The position numbers were made by a program, and so were the translations under genes. A DNA stretch of 29,492 nt from a virus. The stretch is taken from IMG/VR virus record IMGVR_UViG_3300023284_000367, positions 1-29,492 of that record. One strand, given 5' to 3'. Under the pieces are notes generated by a model, which saw only the letters and a list, made by a program, of their open reading frames with translations, made no database searches and was not told where the DNA came from. Below, one piece after another: positions 29,119 through 29,492 of the stretch (positions are counted from its first letter, which is position 1; each line of letters opens with the position of its first letter).

Positions 29119-29492
29119 TGTCAGATGCAGACTTAGCACCACCAAGCGATCCACCAGCAGATCCGCCACCAGCGGATCCACCAGCAGAACCTACCAGTTT
29201 ACTGCAACCATCAATTGATCCAGCAGATCCGCCACAGCTTAAAGATGGAGAATGGATGGTAACCCCGACCCTTAAAGGTGTCGGAGATAAGCCGGAATTC
29301 ATGCTTGATAAGTTCAAGAGCCTGGATAAACAAGCCGAGGCTTATGGCGAGCTCGAGAAGAAATTTGGAGCCTTTACCGGTGCACCCGATGAATACACGC
29401 TGAATATGCCAGAAGACATTGAAGGCGAATTCGATACTGATGATCCGTTATTGAAAGCTGGGATTGAGTTCGCTAAAGAGTCAAACATGTCT
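29118..29492 (+). CDS. Scaffold / capsid assembly protein (N-terminal part, cut by the window end)
   Basis: 125 residues are seen. A low-complexity Asp/Pro repeat (DPPADPPPADPPAEP, then IDPADPP) is followed by the scaffold-like core LDKFKSLDKQAEAYGELEKK, then FGAFTGAPDEYTLNMPEDIE, the recurrent start of podovirus scaffolding proteins ('K-Y-K-S-x-E-x-x-x-K-A-Y-x-E-L-E-K-K ... G-A-P-x-x-Y'). It would guide major capsid assembly and then leave. The major capsid gene should follow beyond the window. TAATG junction with the previous gene. Confidence 0.82.
   Translation, partial: MSDADLAPPSDPPADPPPADPPAEPTSLLQPSIDPADPPQLKDGEWMVTPTLKGVGDKPEFMLDKFKSLDKQAEAYGELEKKFGAFTGAPDEYTLNMPEDIEGEFDTDDPLLKAGIEFAKESNMS
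29149..29235 (+). repeat. Direct repeats encoding Asp-Pro-Pro units
   Basis: Imperfect repeats of GATCC(A/G)CCAGC in the scaffold gene, giving alternating DPPA/DPPP units and a later IDPADPP copy. It is in frame and probably a flexible linker. Confidence 0.6.

Noticed and set aside
1-29492. tRNA genes, CRISPR arrays, insertion sequences, diversity-generating retroelement
   Set aside because: No cloverleaf-like sequence with a TTCRA arm, no spaced direct repeats, no transposase or reverse transcriptase frame was seen on either strand.

Overview
The window looks like most of the genome of a short-tailed (podovirus-type) phage of a Gram-negative bacterium. The evidence is a T7-type head-tail connector (portal), a run of T7-like internal/ejection proteins, a tail fibre with a T7-gp17-like virion anchor, an M15 peptidoglycan endolysin beside a 3-TM holin, and near-continuous coding with ATGA, GTGA and TAATG junctions. 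Codons and Shine-Dalgarno sites fit a gammaproteobacterial host, but the host is inferred, not shown. No rRNA, tRNA, CRISPR, insertion sequence, integrase, cI-type repressor, RNA polymerase, DNA polymerase or replicative helicase was recognised.

Layout. (1) 1-8380, plus strand: end of the virion operon, with the last part of a probable tail nozzle protein, three internal/ejection proteins, a virion-associated hypothetical protein and a tail fibre/tailspike with a pectate-lyase-like domain. (2) 8395-8586, plus: one small gene that converges on the next block. (3) 8568-12970, minus: a leftward early operon. In transcription order it holds five small unknown genes, a probable single-strand annealing-type recombination protein, a YopX-like protein, a PD-(D/E)XK nuclease, a coiled-coil partner, a small unknown and a DEDDh exonuclease. 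(4) 12971-13119: a divergent control region with back-to-back promoters whose -35 boxes lie in one imperfect palindrome. (5) 13120-19850, plus: a rightward early operon headed by a Cro-sized HTH protein, followed by many tiny genes (zinc-ribbon, single-TM, coiled-coil), a NinB/DUF1367-like protein, an HNH/Ref-like protein, a DNA methyltransferase and a RusA-like resolvase. (6) 19847-21693: lysis cassette. (7) 21707-29492, plus: packaging and head genes (small terminase candidate, a structured non-coding segment, large terminase, decoration-like protein, a permuted papain-like protein, portal, Bbp19-like protein, scaffold cut by the window end). The order resembles lambda: a leftward recombination operon, a rightward cro-to-nin-to-lysis-to-late arm, and no immunity repressor between them.

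The window ends inside the scaffold gene and begins in a probable tail nozzle gene. The major capsid protein and tail tube adaptors expected between them are therefore outside the window. If the molecule is circular or circularly permuted, they would fill the gap.

The points most worth a second look are: the divergent operator/promoter region; a start-associated linker sequence recurring at junctions of tiny genes and read in two frames; a repeated leader before the left early genes; a hairpin-rich non-coding segment upstream of the large terminase; a permuted papain-like protein beside the portal genes; and a dense set of zinc-binding or membrane microproteins.
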